64,000 nucleotides of DNA from Chersky-840 sp963811775 (GTDB lineage: Bacteria; Actinomycetota; Acidimicrobiia; Acidimicrobiales; UBA8190). The notes beneath the pieces are model-generated. The model was not told where the DNA came from, did no database searches, and worked only from the letters and a program-made list of their open reading frames with translations. The stretch's first letter is position 1; every line of letters starts with the position of its first letter. Positions 1 to 9,407 of the stretch are shown here, one piece after another. The stretch covers positions 124,001 to 188,000 of the forward strand of contig CAWESO010000010.1 of the NCBI GenBank assembly GCA_963811775.1. Direction: 5' to 3'. Made by a program: the position numbers and the translations under genes.

Positions 1-110
1 CGGCGGGGCGCAGCGCGTCACCGGAGACCAGTGTCGACGATGCCGCGGACGGGTCGAGTGCCGGGGACGCCGACGACGGGGCGTCGGACGGGGACACACT
101 TCCCTTCTGA
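1..110 (+). CDS. C-terminal end of an unidentified protein (partial)
   Basis: One frame is open from the left edge to a TGA at 108-110. It encodes about 35 residues, rich in Asp, Gly, Ser and Ala and ending in DTLPF. Almost every codon ends in G or C, as in the neighbouring real genes, which is why this frame is preferred over the alternatives. The gene would start outside the window and converge on the P450 gene, with an 11-base gap. The acidic, low-complexity tail allows no family assignment. Confidence 0.45.
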   Translation, partial: AGRSASPETSVDDAADGSSAGDADDGASDGDTLPF

Positions 111-120
111 ACGGGCCTTC

Positions 121-1425
121 TCAGTCCGACGACAGGCGCACGGGCAGGCGGGTGAGCCCGCGCAGCGTGATGGTGTCGCGATGAGAGACGGTGTTCTCGC
201 CGGGCTCGATGGTGCCGAAACGCGACAGCAGACGGCTGAAGCACACCTGCCCCTCAAGCCGGGCCAGCGCAGCACCGAGGCAGTAGTGGATCCCGCTCCC
301 GAAGCTCAGGGGCGCCCCTTCGTCGCGCCCGAGGTCGAGGGTCTCGGGATCGGTGAACCGGCGAGGGTCGCGGTTGGCCGCACCGAGCAACGTGAGCACC
401 TGCTCCCCGGCCGCGATGTCCTGCCCTTCGATGACGGTCGGTCGAAATGCCGTGCGCCCGTCGAGCTGCACGGGACTGTCCCACCGCAGCAGTTCCTCGA
501 CGGCCCGTTGCACCGCGTCGGGGTCGTCGACCGACCGGCGCAGGCGCACCAGCTCGTCGGGGTGGGACAACAGCGCCCACAGCCCGTTGCCGATGAGGTT
601 CGTCGTGGTCTCGAAGCCGGCCGCGAAGAGGAGGATGGCGGTGGAGACCACCTCGTCCTCGGTGAGGCGGTCCGACCCGTCGGACACGGCGATGAGCTCC
701 GACAGAAGGTCCGGTTGGGGTCGGGCGCGCCGCTCGGCGATGAGCCCCGCGAAGTACCGCTCCATGACGATCCTCGCCGCCCGCGCCCCCCGGAGCTCCT
801 CGAGGGTCGACACGGGCTCGAGGAGGCGCGTGGCGGCGCGCACCAGATCCTGGAACTGGTGACGATCCTCCACCGGTACCCCGAGCAGCTCGCCGATCAC
901 GGCGACCGGCAGGGGGAAGGCGAGCTCGGCCATGACGTCAACGCTGTCACCGCCGGCTCCGAGCTCGGCCATGGTGTCGAGGAGCCCGTCGCACAGCGCT
1001 ACGACATGGGGACGCACGGCCTCGACGGTGTTGGGCGTGAAGGCCCGTGCCACCAGCCCGCGCAGGCGGGTGTGGTCGGGTGGGTTGAGCGTCAGTATCG
1101 ACTGGCGGCGTGCGAAGAACGCGAAGAAGTCGTCGACCTCATCGGCCGGGATCCCCCAGCGGGCCACCCGCGCGAAAGCGGTGGTGTCCTCATCGCCCTT
1201 GCCGAAGTGGGGGGATCGCAGCACCTGCTGGCAATGGGCGAAGCGCGTGACGATCCAGCTCCCCAACGACGATCGGAAGATGGGCGAATGCTCGCGGATG
1301 CGGGCGTAGTGCGGATACGGGTCAGCCCGGCCTTCGGGCGTCGCCAGCAGCACGACGAGCTCGTCGGCGGGGTCGAACGACCCAGGTGCCGTACCCGGCG
1401 ACGGTGATGAGCCCAGTACCGGCAT
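121..1425 (-). CDS. Cytochrome P450
   Basis: A 434-residue heme-thiolate monooxygenase of bacterial class I length. The I-helix oxygen-activation motif AGFETT is at about 269-274, the K-helix ExxR (EELLR) at about 310-314, and the heme-binding loop FGSGIHYCLG at about 375-384 with Cys382 as the proximal ligand. No membrane anchor is seen, so the enzyme should be soluble and need a ferredoxin and a ferredoxin reductase. A reductase of the right family lies 2.5 kb away (3949-5172), and a P450-type ferredoxin lies far off at 32853. The ATG lies 3 bases after the stop of the acyl-CoA synthetase, which implies co-transcription; the ribosome-binding site is weak. The substrate cannot be told; the synthetase suggests a fatty-acyl, terpenoid or steroid acid pathway. 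Confidence 0.95.
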   Translation of the reverse strand: MPVLGSSPSPGTAPGSFDPADELVVLLATPEGRADPYPHYARIREHSPIFRSSLGSWIVTRFAHCQQVLRSPHFGKGDEDTTAFARVARWGIPADEVDDFFAFFARRQSILTLNPPDHTRLRGLVARAFTPNTVEAVRPHVVALCDGLLDTMAELGAGGDSVDVMAELAFPLPVAVIGELLGVPVEDRHQFQDLVRAATRLLEPVSTLEELRGARAARIVMERYFAGLIAERRARPQPDLLSELIAVSDGSDRLTEDEVVSTAILLFAAGFETTTNLIGNGLWALLSHPDELVRLRRSVDDPDAVQRAVEELLRWDSPVQLDGRTAFRPTVIEGQDIAAGEQVLTLLGAANRDPRRFTDPETLDLGRDEGAPLSFGSGIHYCLGAALARLEGQVCFSRLLSRFGTIEPGENTVSHRDTITLRGLTRLPVRLSSD

Positions 1426-1428
1426 CGA

Positions 1429-3030
1429 TCAGTGGATACGGCGCTCGCGCTGGCGCCAGTACGGCTCGCGCAGCTCGCGTTTGAGCACCTTCCCCGAGGG
1501 GTTGCGGGGGAGGGCGGCCACGACGTCCACCGACGTCGGGCACTTGTAGTGCGCCAGCCGCTCCCGGCAGAAGGCGATGATCGAGTCCCGGTCCAGGTCC
1601 GACCCCGGTGCGGCGACGACGACGGCCTTCACCGTCTCGCCCCACTTGTCGTCGGGGACGCCGATGACCGCGGCATCGGCGATAGCGGGCATGGCCATCA
1701 GCACGTTCTCGACCTCGGCGGGGTAGATGTTCTCCCCGCCCGACACCACCATGTCCTTGATGCGGTCGTGGAGGTAGAGGTAGCCGTCTTCGTCGAGGTA
1801 GCCGGCGTCGCCGGTGGCGAGCCATCCCCCCTCGTCGACGGTGCGCGCCGTCTCCGCGGGCTTGTCCCAGTAGCCGAGCATGTTGAAGCCCGACCTCGTG
1901 CGCACCTCTCCCACCTCGTGGGGCCCGAGCTCGCTCCCGGTGTCGGGATCGATGATCCGCAGCTCCACCTCGGCCAGGGGCTTCCCGGCGGCCCGCAACA
2001 GGTGCTGGCGCGGCCCCCCGGGGTCGTGGTCCTCGTGGGCGAGGCGCACGATGGCACCGCTCGTCTCGGTCATGCCGTACACCTGCGCGAAGCGGCAGCC
2101 GAGGACCTCGAGGCACCGGACGAGGACGTCCTCGGCGATGGGCGAGGCGCCGTAGAAGATGGTGTCGAGGCTCGAGAGGTCGCGGTGCGCGACGGAGGGG
2201 GTGGCGAGGAGCGCCATCAGGACGGCGGGCACCAGGAAGGCATGGGTGATGCGCTCGCCCTCGATCAGGCGGAGAAGCTCGGCCGGGTCCATGTCCCGCA
2301 GGATCACCGAGGTGCCGCCGCGCGACATGCCGGCCAACGCCCAGCCCGACCCCCCGATGTGGAACAGCGGCATGGCCACGAGGCTCACCGTGTCCTCGTC
2401 GATCTCGAAGGCTTGGCCCGCGGCCAGCTCCAGCATCACCTCGACGTTGCGGTTGCCCAGCATCACGCCCTTGGGAAGCCCCGTCGTGCCCGACGTGTAG
2501 AGCTGCATCGACACGTCGTCGGCGTGACCCTGGTGTCCGGGGTCGGTGGCGTCGGATCCGGCCAACCAGTCCTCGTAGCCCACCCGTCGGGCGAGGTCCG
2601 AGGCCCCGCCGACATCGGCGTCGGCCTTCGGGTCGCCGAGCACCACCACGCGCCGCACCCACGGCAGCCCACCGTCCATCGCCGCCAGGCAGGGCACGTA
2701 GTCGGCGTGGATCACGAGGACCGAGGCCTTGGAGTCGTCGATCACCGCGGCGATCTCGGCCGGGGCGAGTCGCCAGTTGACGGCCACGTTCACCGCACCG
2801 CCGAGCGCTCCCCCGAAGAGCACCTCGAAGTACTCGAGCCCGTTGCGATCGAGGAACGCCACCCGGTCGCCGGGCCCCACGCCCTCGTCGCGCAGGGCCC
2901 GCGCCACCCGGCAGGCGCGTGCGTGGTGCTGGGCCCAGGTGACCGAGGTCCCGTTGAACCGGAACATGGGCTTGTCGCCGAATTCGGCGACGTTGGACCG
3001 GAACATGCCGGCCACGCTCGAATGCCGCAT
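1429..3030 (-). CDS. AMP-dependent acyl-CoA synthetase (fatty-acid/carboxylate CoA ligase)
   Basis: About 533 residues from the chosen ATG at 3030, which has an AGAGGGGG ribosome-binding site; a longer in-frame start at 3129 adds a poorly conserved Arg/Gly-rich leader. It activates a carboxylic acid with ATP to an acyl-adenylate and transfers it to CoA. The P-loop-like motif YTSGTTGLPKG is at about 178-188, the adenylation motif YGMTETSG lies in the middle, and the C-terminal lid carries the catalytic lysine motif PSGKVLKREL. It resembles FadD-like medium/long-chain ligases, but the sequence does not fix the substrate. It sits first in a two-gene unit with the P450, so the two may act on the same acid. 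Confidence 0.92.
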   Translation of the reverse strand: MRHSSVAGMFRSNVAEFGDKPMFRFNGTSVTWAQHHARACRVARALRDEGVGPGDRVAFLDRNGLEYFEVLFGGALGGAVNVAVNWRLAPAEIAAVIDDSKASVLVIHADYVPCLAAMDGGLPWVRRVVVLGDPKADADVGGASDLARRVGYEDWLAGSDATDPGHQGHADDVSMQLYTSGTTGLPKGVMLGNRNVEVMLELAAGQAFEIDEDTVSLVAMPLFHIGGSGWALAGMSRGGTSVILRDMDPAELLRLIEGERITHAFLVPAVLMALLATPSVAHRDLSSLDTIFYGASPIAEDVLVRCLEVLGCRFAQVYGMTETSGAIVRLAHEDHDPGGPRQHLLRAAGKPLAEVELRIIDPDTGSELGPHEVGEVRTRSGFNMLGYWDKPAETARTVDEGGWLATGDAGYLDEDGYLYLHDRIKDMVVSGGENIYPAEVENVLMAMPAIADAAVIGVPDDKWGETVKAVVVAAPGSDLDRDSIIAFCRERLAHYKCPTSVDVVAALPRNPSGKVLKRELREPYWRQRERRIH

Positions 3031-3182
3031 CGTCCCCCTCTTGCCGTCCCGCGCGCCGAGGCTGCCGGCCCGGCACACTGTACGCCCCGACCGGCCTCGG
3101 CCGTCGGGCTTCGCACCGGGGTCGAGCACCGGCGCGAGCCCGCCGGTGCGGCTCCCGACCGGGCACCCCCTACCATCGGTCC

Positions 3183-3899
3183 ATGGCCGACGACCGCTTG
3201 TACTTCCGCCAGCTCCTCTCGGGACGCGACTTCGCGGTCGGTGACCCGGTGGCGAGCCAGATGGTGAACTTCTGCTACCTCATCGGCGACCGGGACACCG
3301 GCGAGGCGTTCGTCGTCGACCCCGCCTACGACGTGGCCGGCCTGCTGGAGGTCCTGGCCGCCGACGGCATGCGCTGCGCGGGCGTGCTCGCCACCCACTT
3401 CCACCCCGACCACGTGGGCGGCGACCTGATGGGCTACCGCATCCAAGGCGTGACCGATCTGCTCGAGGCCGTGTCCGTCCCCGTCCACGTCCAGGGGGCC
3501 GAAGCCCCGTGGGTGGTGCGGGCCACGGGGGTGTCGGGCGACGAGCTCGTCGAGCACTCGAGCGGGGACGTCGTCACGGTCGGCGACGTCGCCATCGAGC
3601 TCGTCCATACCCCGGGCCACACCCCGGGCAGCCAGTGCTTCTCGGTCGACGGGCGCCTGGTGGCGGGGGACACGCTGTTCCTCGACGGCTGCGGCCGCAC
3701 CGACCTCCCCGGTGGCGACCCGGAGCAGATGTACGAGTCGCTCACGACCCGACTGGCGCGCTTCGGCGACGACACCGTCTTGTACCCCGGGCACCTCTAC
3801 TCGCCCGAGCCCTCCGCGACGCTGGGCGAGACGCGCCAACGCAACTACGTCTTCCGGCCCCGCTCCGTCGAACAGTGGATGGCGATGTTCGGCGCGTGA
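3183..3899 (+). CDS. MBL-fold metallo-hydrolase (glyoxalase II / persulfide dioxygenase-like)
   Basis: A 238-residue metallo-beta-lactamase-fold protein. The metal-binding motif HFHPDH is at about 72-77, followed by a second-site His in HTPGHTPGS, an Asp in AGDTLFLDGCGR and a His in YPGH near the C-terminus. This set of ligands and the GRTDLPGGD segment fit the glyoxalase II/ETHE1 branch, whose members hydrolyse thioesters or oxidise persulfides using zinc or iron. It is divergent from the synthetase gene (about 150 bases between starts) and 49 bases upstream of the FAD reductase. No leader peptide is seen, so it is probably cytosolic. The exact substrate is unknown. Confidence 0.9.
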   Translation: MADDRLYFRQLLSGRDFAVGDPVASQMVNFCYLIGDRDTGEAFVVDPAYDVAGLLEVLAADGMRCAGVLATHFHPDHVGGDLMGYRIQGVTDLLEAVSVPVHVQGAEAPWVVRATGVSGDELVEHSSGDVVTVGDVAIELVHTPGHTPGSQCFSVDGRLVAGDTLFLDGCGRTDLPGGDPEQMYESLTTRLARFGDDTVLYPGHLYSPEPSATLGETRQRNYVFRPRSVEQWMAMFGA

Positions 3900-3948
3900 C
3901 CGGGCAGTGATCGGAGCTTGACCGGTCGGCACTAGGGTCTGCTCGCTC

Positions 3949-5172
3949 ATGGGGCTCGCACCGGATTCCACCATCGCCGTCGTCGGCGCGTCCCTGGCCG
4001 GCCTGCGCGCGGCGGAGACGGTGCGCGCCGAGGGGCACACCGGGCCGCTCGTCGTGATCGGCGCCGAGCCCCACCTCCCCTACGACCGTCCGCCCCTGTC
4101 GAAGCAGTTCCTCGCCGGCACGTGGGGGCTCGAGCGCGTCCTCCTGCGGCCGGCCGAGAAGATCACCGCCCTCGGGCTCGACCTGCGCCTGGGGCACGTC
4201 GCCGGCGCGCTCGACGTCGACGGGCACAGCCTGGAGCTCGACGACGGGAGCACGCTGCGCTTCGACGGCCTGGTGCTCGCCACCGGTGCGCATCCCCGGC
4301 CCCTGCCCGGGGCGGGTCCTGCGCCGAACGTCCACGTCCTGCGCACGCTGGAGGACTCCATCGCTCTCGGGCACGCGGTGCGCGCCAGCGGGGCGCGCGT
4401 CGTGGTGGTGGGAGCGGGGTTCATCGGGTCCGAGGTGGCGGCGACGTGTCGCGGGCTCGGGGCGCGCGTCACGGTCGTCGAAGCGTTGCCGCAGCCGCTC
4501 GCCCGCGTGCTCGGCGAGCAGATGGGCGCGACGTGCGGCGCGTTGCACCGCGCCCACGGCGTCGAGCTGCGCACCGGCGTCGGCGTGGCGGCGCTGCGGT
4601 CCGCGCCCGACGGCGCGACGGTCGACGGGGTCGAGCTCGACGACGGCTCGGTGCTCGACACCGATGTGGTGGTGATCGGCATCGGCGTCGTGCCCACCAC
4701 GGCGTGGCTCGAGGGCGCGGGCCTCGAGCTCGCCGACGGCATCGTGTGCGACGCCACGCTGCACGCCGCCGACGACGTGGTCGTGGCCGGCGACGTGGCG
4801 CGCTGGTTCGACCGTGGCCTCGACGCGCTCGTCCGCATCGAGCACTGGACCAACGCCGCGGAGCAGGGCGTGGCCGCGGCGCGCAGCCTGCTGGCCGGGC
4901 GTGCGGGCGCCGAGGCCTACGTCCCGGTCCCGTACTTCTGGTCGGACCAGTACGACGTGAAGATCCAGGTGATCGGGCACCCGGGCCCCGACGACGAGGT
5001 CGTCGTCGTGGACGGGTCGCTCGCCGAGGGCCGGTTCGTGGCCCTCTACGGGCGCGCCGGGCGGTTGCGCGCCGCGCTCGGCTTCAGCCGTCCCCGTCAG
5101 CTGATGGGGTACCGCCCTCTCCTCGAGGCGGAGGCGAGCTTCGACGACGCTCTGGCGCAGCGCCCCGCCTGA
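3949..5172 (+). CDS. FAD/NAD(P)H-dependent ferredoxin reductase
   Basis: A 407-residue flavoprotein of the putidaredoxin/rhodocoxin reductase family. The N-terminal FAD dinucleotide fold VVGASLAGLRAAE is at about 8-20, the family motif YDRPPLSKQFL follows near 45, and a second Rossmann motif VVVVGAGFIGSEVA for NAD(P)H lies near 150. The C-terminus contains the Rieske/ferredoxin-reductase C-terminal domain ending around YFWSDQYD and beyond. Such enzymes pass electrons from NAD(P)H to a ferredoxin that reduces a P450 or dioxygenase; the nearby P450 is an obvious client by inference. It follows the MBL gene. Its last 89 bases overlap, tail to tail, the end of the transglutaminase gene on the other strand. 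Confidence 0.92.
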   Translation: MGLAPDSTIAVVGASLAGLRAAETVRAEGHTGPLVVIGAEPHLPYDRPPLSKQFLAGTWGLERVLLRPAEKITALGLDLRLGHVAGALDVDGHSLELDDGSTLRFDGLVLATGAHPRPLPGAGPAPNVHVLRTLEDSIALGHAVRASGARVVVVGAGFIGSEVAATCRGLGARVTVVEALPQPLARVLGEQMGATCGALHRAHGVELRTGVGVAALRSAPDGATVDGVELDDGSVLDTDVVVIGIGVVPTTAWLEGAGLELADGIVCDATLHAADDVVVAGDVARWFDRGLDALVRIEHWTNAAEQGVAAARSLLAGRAGAEAYVPVPYFWSDQYDVKIQVIGHPGPDDEVVVVDGSLAEGRFVALYGRAGRLRAALGFSRPRQLMGYRPLLEAEASFDDALAQRPA

Positions 5173-7219
5173 GGGCACCCACGCCGGCCAGCACCCCGCC
5201 CCGGGGCAGCTCGCTGCGCAGGGCGCGCACCGACGCCTCGAGCCGGCGGTCGTCGCCGGGTCGGGGATGGCGGTCCCCGTAGGCGCTGGCCTCCACCACC
5301 GCGGCCAGGGCCTGCCAGGTTCCCGAGCGGTCGCCGGCCAGCGCGTCGAGGGCCGCCGCGTACTCGGTGAGGGTCTCCTCGGGACGACGCCGTCGGCCGG
5401 CCCCGGCCCCGGCCACCTCGATGCGGCGCGCCGCCTTCTCGGCCCAGGTGCGCGGCAGCTGCCGGCGCCGGGTCACGACCACCGCCCCGACCGAGACCAG
5501 GACGAGGACGAGGCCGATCGGCACCCACGGGAGCCGGCGCAGCGCGCCGGCGACGTCGTGCGCCAGCGTCGAGCCCGGCGACGGGTTGGCCAGCGGGACC
5601 ACGGCGGTGGGGTCGAAGCTCTGCCACCCGTACCCGGGGAACCACACCTGGACCCAGGCATGGGCGTCCTTGGCCTCCACGTCGTAGAGGTCGGTGATCG
5701 GGTTGTAGCTCCCCGGGACGTACCCGGCCGCCTCGCGCGTGGGGATGCCGATGGAGCGCAGCATCACGGCCAGCGAGGTGGAGATCTGCTCGCAGAAGCC
5801 GGTGCGGTTGCCGAAGAGGAACTCGTCCACGGTGTCCTGGCCCGGCGCCAGGGGAGGGATGTCGGTCGAGTAGTGCGTGTGGGCGCCGATCCAGGCGATG
5901 AGGCTCTCGACCTTGTCGTAGGTGTCGGACTGCGAGGCGGTGACGGCCTCGGCCAGGGCCTTGACCCGGGGATAGGGGTGCGGGACCTCGGTGTCACGCG
6001 ACGCGATGCCGGCCGGGACCGGCGTCTGTGGCACGGCCCGCAGCTGCGTGGGCGTGGGCGTGCTCACGGTGGACTCCACCGTGTAGATGGCGCCGGGCCC
6101 GAGGGCGATGGGCGACACGATGGAGTCGTTGCTCGACACGTAGATGTCGTGTGTCGGGAACCACACCTCGTGGGCGGTGTCGGCGTGGAACACCAGGTTG
6201 GGTGAGGACTGCACGACGTAGAACGTCTGCAGGTCGTTCTGCGCCCCCGGGGACGGTGTGGGACCGGGCACGATGAACGGCGCGTTGTCGTCCAGGCGCT
6301 GCGGGGTGGCGCTGTTGGGCGAGGCGTTCCAGCTCGCTCCGCTCCAGTCGTCGAAGGTCTCGCCGATCCAGTACGACGGCCGGTCGGCGCGCACCCGCAT
6401 CACCACCTCGTTGCCGAGCGAGCCGCGCAGCGCGGTGTCGAGCCGGTTGGAGAAGCCCAAGAAGCCGCCCACGCGCGTGGCCCCGGCCGGGGTCCCGGGC
6501 TTGGCCAGCTGCGTGGCCCGGCCGTCGCCGGCCAGCCCGCCGGGGATGGGCACGGGTGCCCCGGGCCCCGAGGCGGAGGGGAAGTCGATGCGTCCCGCCA
6601 CGTGGGGGGCGGGCAGGAGCACGAGCACCACCGTCGCGCCCACGGCCACGGCGCCGAGGGTGCCCAGCGCGCCGCGCCCCCCGATGCGGCCGCCTTCGCT
6701 GGCCGAGCTCCACATGGCCATGAGCCCGGCCAGCCCGAACGCCAGCCACACCAGGACGAAGACCCCAAAGCGCAGGTCGATGGCCTGGGCCGCCGCCACC
6801 GCCATGAGGCTGGCCGAGCCGGCCAGCGAGAACGACAGGTCGCGGCGGGCGGGGACGTCGAAGGCGTGCGCCACCTGCACCCACACGAACAGCACGGCCA
6901 GCGGGTTCTCCACCGTGCTCACGTCGTAGATGGTCTGGCCCGTCAGCTGTCGGAAGAACCACACGAAGGCGGCCACGGCGCTGAGGGCGAGGATGGGCTT
7001 GATCCACGGCAGCGGTCTCTCGCGAGTGCGGTAGGCGAGGACCATGCCGCCCACGACGAGCACGATCGAGCCGCCCGCGACGGCCCACGACAGCTCGTTC
7101 TCGGCCCGGCACGCCGCGATCCCGGTGATGACCGCGCCCGCGCACGAGGCGCGCAGGACGATGGAGTGCTCGGGGGGCCCGGGGCGGTTGGCGCGCCGGA
7201 CGGCGTCGAAGACGTTCAT
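5084..7219 (-). CDS. Transglutaminase-like membrane protein (TgpA family)
   Basis: A 711-residue protein. The first ~200 residues hold five or six hydrophobic membrane segments; a periplasm-side domain follows. The transglutaminase core has NRTGFCEQIS (nucleophile Cys), DAHAWVQVWFPGYGWQSFDP (catalytic His and Asp), then another membrane helix near the C-terminus and a cytosolic Arg-rich tail. The ATG overlaps the stop of the DUF58 gene as ATGA and has an AAGAAGAGACG-type ribosome-binding site. The moxR - DUF58 - tgpA arrangement is a widespread actinobacterial operon; its biochemical role is still poorly defined. The C-terminal 29 codons overlap the reductase gene on the opposite strand, so the extreme C-terminus is less certain. 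Confidence 0.9.
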   Translation of the reverse strand: MNVFDAVRRANRPGPPEHSIVLRASCAGAVITGIAACRAENELSWAVAGGSIVLVVGGMVLAYRTRERPLPWIKPILALSAVAAFVWFFRQLTGQTIYDVSTVENPLAVLFVWVQVAHAFDVPARRDLSFSLAGSASLMAVAAAQAIDLRFGVFVLVWLAFGLAGLMAMWSSASEGGRIGGRGALGTLGAVAVGATVVLVLLPAPHVAGRIDFPSASGPGAPVPIPGGLAGDGRATQLAKPGTPAGATRVGGFLGFSNRLDTALRGSLGNEVVMRVRADRPSYWIGETFDDWSGASWNASPNSATPQRLDDNAPFIVPGPTPSPGAQNDLQTFYVVQSSPNLVFHADTAHEVWFPTHDIYVSSNDSIVSPIALGPGAIYTVESTVSTPTPTQLRAVPQTPVPAGIASRDTEVPHPYPRVKALAEAVTASQSDTYDKVESLIAWIGAHTHYSTDIPPLAPGQDTVDEFLFGNRTGFCEQISTSLAVMLRSIGIPTREAAGYVPGSYNPITDLYDVEAKDAHAWVQVWFPGYGWQSFDPTAVVPLANPSPGSTLAHDVAGALRRLPWVPIGLVLVLVSVGAVVVTRRRQLPRTWAEKAARRIEVAGAGAGRRRRPEETLTEYAAALDALAGDRSGTWQALAAVVEASAYGDRHPRPGDDRRLEASVRALRSELPRGGVLAGVGALRRGAAPERRRSSPPPRGEGGTPSADGDG

Positions 7220-8247
7220 CGTCTCTTCTTGGACGCGCTCGACGTGACGAGCGACGTCCCGCCCCGGCCGTCGTTCCCGGGCTCGGCCACGGCGCGGGCC
7301 AGGCGACGACCGGCGCTGCGCCGGTCGCCCACGGTCCCGAGGGTCGGACCGTCGTCCTCGGTGGTGGCCAGGAGCACCGACGCGCCGCGGTCGACGAGGG
7401 CCACGACGGTGCCCATGGCCTGCTCGGCCACGGCCTCGGCCGCGGCGGGGTCGGCGGGCAGCCGCACCTCGAGGGTGACGGGCTCGGCCGTCGGCCCCTC
7501 CATCTCGCGCACCATGAGCTCCCCGCTGTGCGCGGTGGCGGGCCAGTGCACCCAACGCCGGTGGTCCCCGGGCCGGTACGGGCGCACGCCGCGGGGCACG
7601 CCGATCTGCACGGCCGAGTCGAGCACCCCGCCGCCGGTGGTGTCCTCCCGGCCCCGGGGCAGGGGCAGGGGCCGGCCCAGTCGGGGCCCGACGTGGAGCT
7701 GGCGCGCCAGCGCGACCACCACCGTCTTGCGCCACCACAGCAGGCCGAAGGGCGCCGCGCTCGACACCTCGAGCACGACGTGGTCGAAGACCCCCCGTGT
7801 GGGGGGGATGAACGTGACCGGTTCCTCGGGCCCGAGGCCCGACCCGTCGACGGCGGCGGCCGGTCCGGCCCGGCGCGCCCTGCGGTGCGGTCCGACGAAC
7901 GCCGCGGGCCCGGGCGGGACGAGGGGCCGCACCCGGATCCGGGTGGTGGCACGGGCCATGGCCTGCGTCGGGAGCCCGGCGGTGGCGTCGATGGGGGAGG
8001 CGACCACGGTCACCCTGGCGCGCGCCGTGACGATGGCCGGGGCCACGAGGCCGACGGCGAGGGTCCCGGCCAGCACGTCCCCCACGGCCTGGACCCAACC
8101 GGCGCCGCTGTTGTGGGCCACGAGCCCCCAGGCGAGGAGCACCCCGGCGCAGCTCGCCAGCGGCACGAGAGGACGGACGGGCAGCACGACGCGCCGCCGC
8201 CGCGTGATGGCGCCGACCGGGTTCCCCCGACCGGGCACGGTCGTCAC
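7216..8247 (-). CDS. DUF58 domain protein with two N-terminal membrane helices
   Basis: About 343 residues from a GTG that overlaps the moxR stop as GTGA; this overlap, not a clear ribosome-binding site, decides the start and implies coupled translation. Two hydrophobic segments within residues 15-65 anchor it to the membrane. The DUF58 signature RPYRPGDHRRWVHWPATA lies at about 215-235. DUF58 proteins have a von Willebrand A-like fold and are regularly encoded beside MoxR AAA ATPases, which are thought to act on them as chaperone-like factors. It is the second gene of a three-gene operon (moxR, DUF58, transglutaminase). Confidence 0.9.
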   Translation of the reverse strand: MTTVPGRGNPVGAITRRRRVVLPVRPLVPLASCAGVLLAWGLVAHNSGAGWVQAVGDVLAGTLAVGLVAPAIVTARARVTVVASPIDATAGLPTQAMARATTRIRVRPLVPPGPAAFVGPHRRARRAGPAAAVDGSGLGPEEPVTFIPPTRGVFDHVVLEVSSAAPFGLLWWRKTVVVALARQLHVGPRLGRPLPLPRGREDTTGGGVLDSAVQIGVPRGVRPYRPGDHRRWVHWPATAHSGELMVREMEGPTAEPVTLEVRLPADPAAAEAVAEQAMGTVVALVDRGASVLLATTEDDGPTLGTVGDRRSAGRRLARAVAEPGNDGRGGTSLVTSSASKKRR

Positions 8248-9308
8248 GGACGGGGGGCAGGTGTGGTGTCGAGCAAGCCCCGGACGACGGCGACCCCCTG
8301 CTCGACGCCCTCGTCGGTGAGGAGGCGGTGCGCCAGACACGCCACGGCCACCGCCTTCACGTCGTCGGGGGTGACGAACGCCCTGGCCGAGAGCACGGCG
8401 TGGGCCTGGGCGGCGCGGATCAACCAGATGGCGGCGCGCGGGCTCGCCCCGAGCCGCACCCCCGGTGCGCCGCGACTGGCGCGACACAGCGCCACCGCGT
8501 ACTCGGCCACGGCCGTGCTCACGACGACGGCCTCCGTGGCGCGCTGCGCGCCGAGCCACTCCTGGGTCGTGCACACCGGCTGGAGGTCGCCCAGCGCGAA
8601 CTTCCCTCCGCCGTGGCGGACCAGGCGCGCCTCGGTGTCGGGGTCGGGGTAGCCGACGGCCGTGGCCAGCGCGAACCGGTCGAGCTGGCTCTCGACGAGC
8701 GGGTACGTCCCGAGCTGCGAGAAGGGGTTCTGCGTGGCGATGACGAGATGGGGACGCGGCAGCGCCCACGACTCGCCGTCCACGCTCACCTGCTGCTCTT
8801 CCATCGTCTCGAGCAGGGCCGCCTGCGTGCGCGGCGGGGTGCGGTTGAGCTCGTCGACGAGCACGACGTGCGCGAACACGGGGCCGGGCCGGAACTCCCA
8901 CGTGCTCGTGTCCGGCGCGTACACCGACACGCCGGTGACGTCGGAGGGCAGGAGGTCGGGGTGTCCCTGCACGCGCGACAGCTCGGCCCCGAGCGACACG
9001 GCCAGGGCGCGCGCCAGCACGGTCTTGCCCACGCCGGGCACGTCCTCGATGAGCAGGTGCCCGCCCGACAGCGCCGCCATGGCGGCCGCGGTCAGGGCGC
9101 CGGGCGTGCCGAGCAGGACCCGGCTCAGGTTCTCGACCAGGGAGCGTCCGAGGGCCACCGCCACGTCGACCTCCACGGGCGCGTGGGGCGAGTCGGAAGG
9201 ACCGTCGAGCAGCCCGATGTCGGGGAGCGGTCCCGCGCGCACGCTCCCGGCCACGCTCACGCCGCGGTCGGTGGTCGCCTCGCGCTCCCCGAAGTGGGCG
9301 GGCTCCAT
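8244..9308 (-). CDS. MoxR-type AAA+ ATPase
   Basis: About 354 residues from ATG 9308; a GTG three codons upstream is an alternative start. The Walker A motif is GVGKTVLARA, Walker B is VLVDELNRTP, and sensor and arginine-finger regions follow (IATQNPF; the lid has ASPRAAIWLIRAAQ). MoxR proteins are cytosolic ATPases that probably remodel or activate partner proteins with vWA/DUF58-type domains. It is the first gene of the operon with DUF58 and transglutaminase genes, the next start overlapping its stop by four bases. No operator is evident upstream, where about 90 bases separate it from the end of glpK. Confidence 0.92.
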   Translation of the reverse strand: MEPAHFGEREATTDRGVSVAGSVRAGPLPDIGLLDGPSDSPHAPVEVDVAVALGRSLVENLSRVLLGTPGALTAAAMAALSGGHLLIEDVPGVGKTVLARALAVSLGAELSRVQGHPDLLPSDVTGVSVYAPDTSTWEFRPGPVFAHVVLVDELNRTPPRTQAALLETMEEQQVSVDGESWALPRPHLVIATQNPFSQLGTYPLVESQLDRFALATAVGYPDPDTEARLVRHGGGKFALGDLQPVCTTQEWLGAQRATEAVVVSTAVAEYAVALCRASRGAPGVRLGASPRAAIWLIRAAQAHAVLSARAFVTPDDVKAVAVACLAHRLLTDEGVEQGVAVVRGLLDTTPAPRP

Positions 9309-9407
9309 CAGGTCCACGTTATCGGCACGTTCCGAGCCGAACTGAACGCGTTACCAGGGAGAATGGCGCCCACTCCGGACTCGAGGGCGCTCACCACCCG
9401 ACGGCGG

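Noticed and set aside
31..1407. Plus-strand frame of 458 codons opposite the P450
   Set aside because: It is the shadow of a GC-rich gene; the protein is His/Arg/Gly-rich with no domain, while the minus strand has all P450 motifs.
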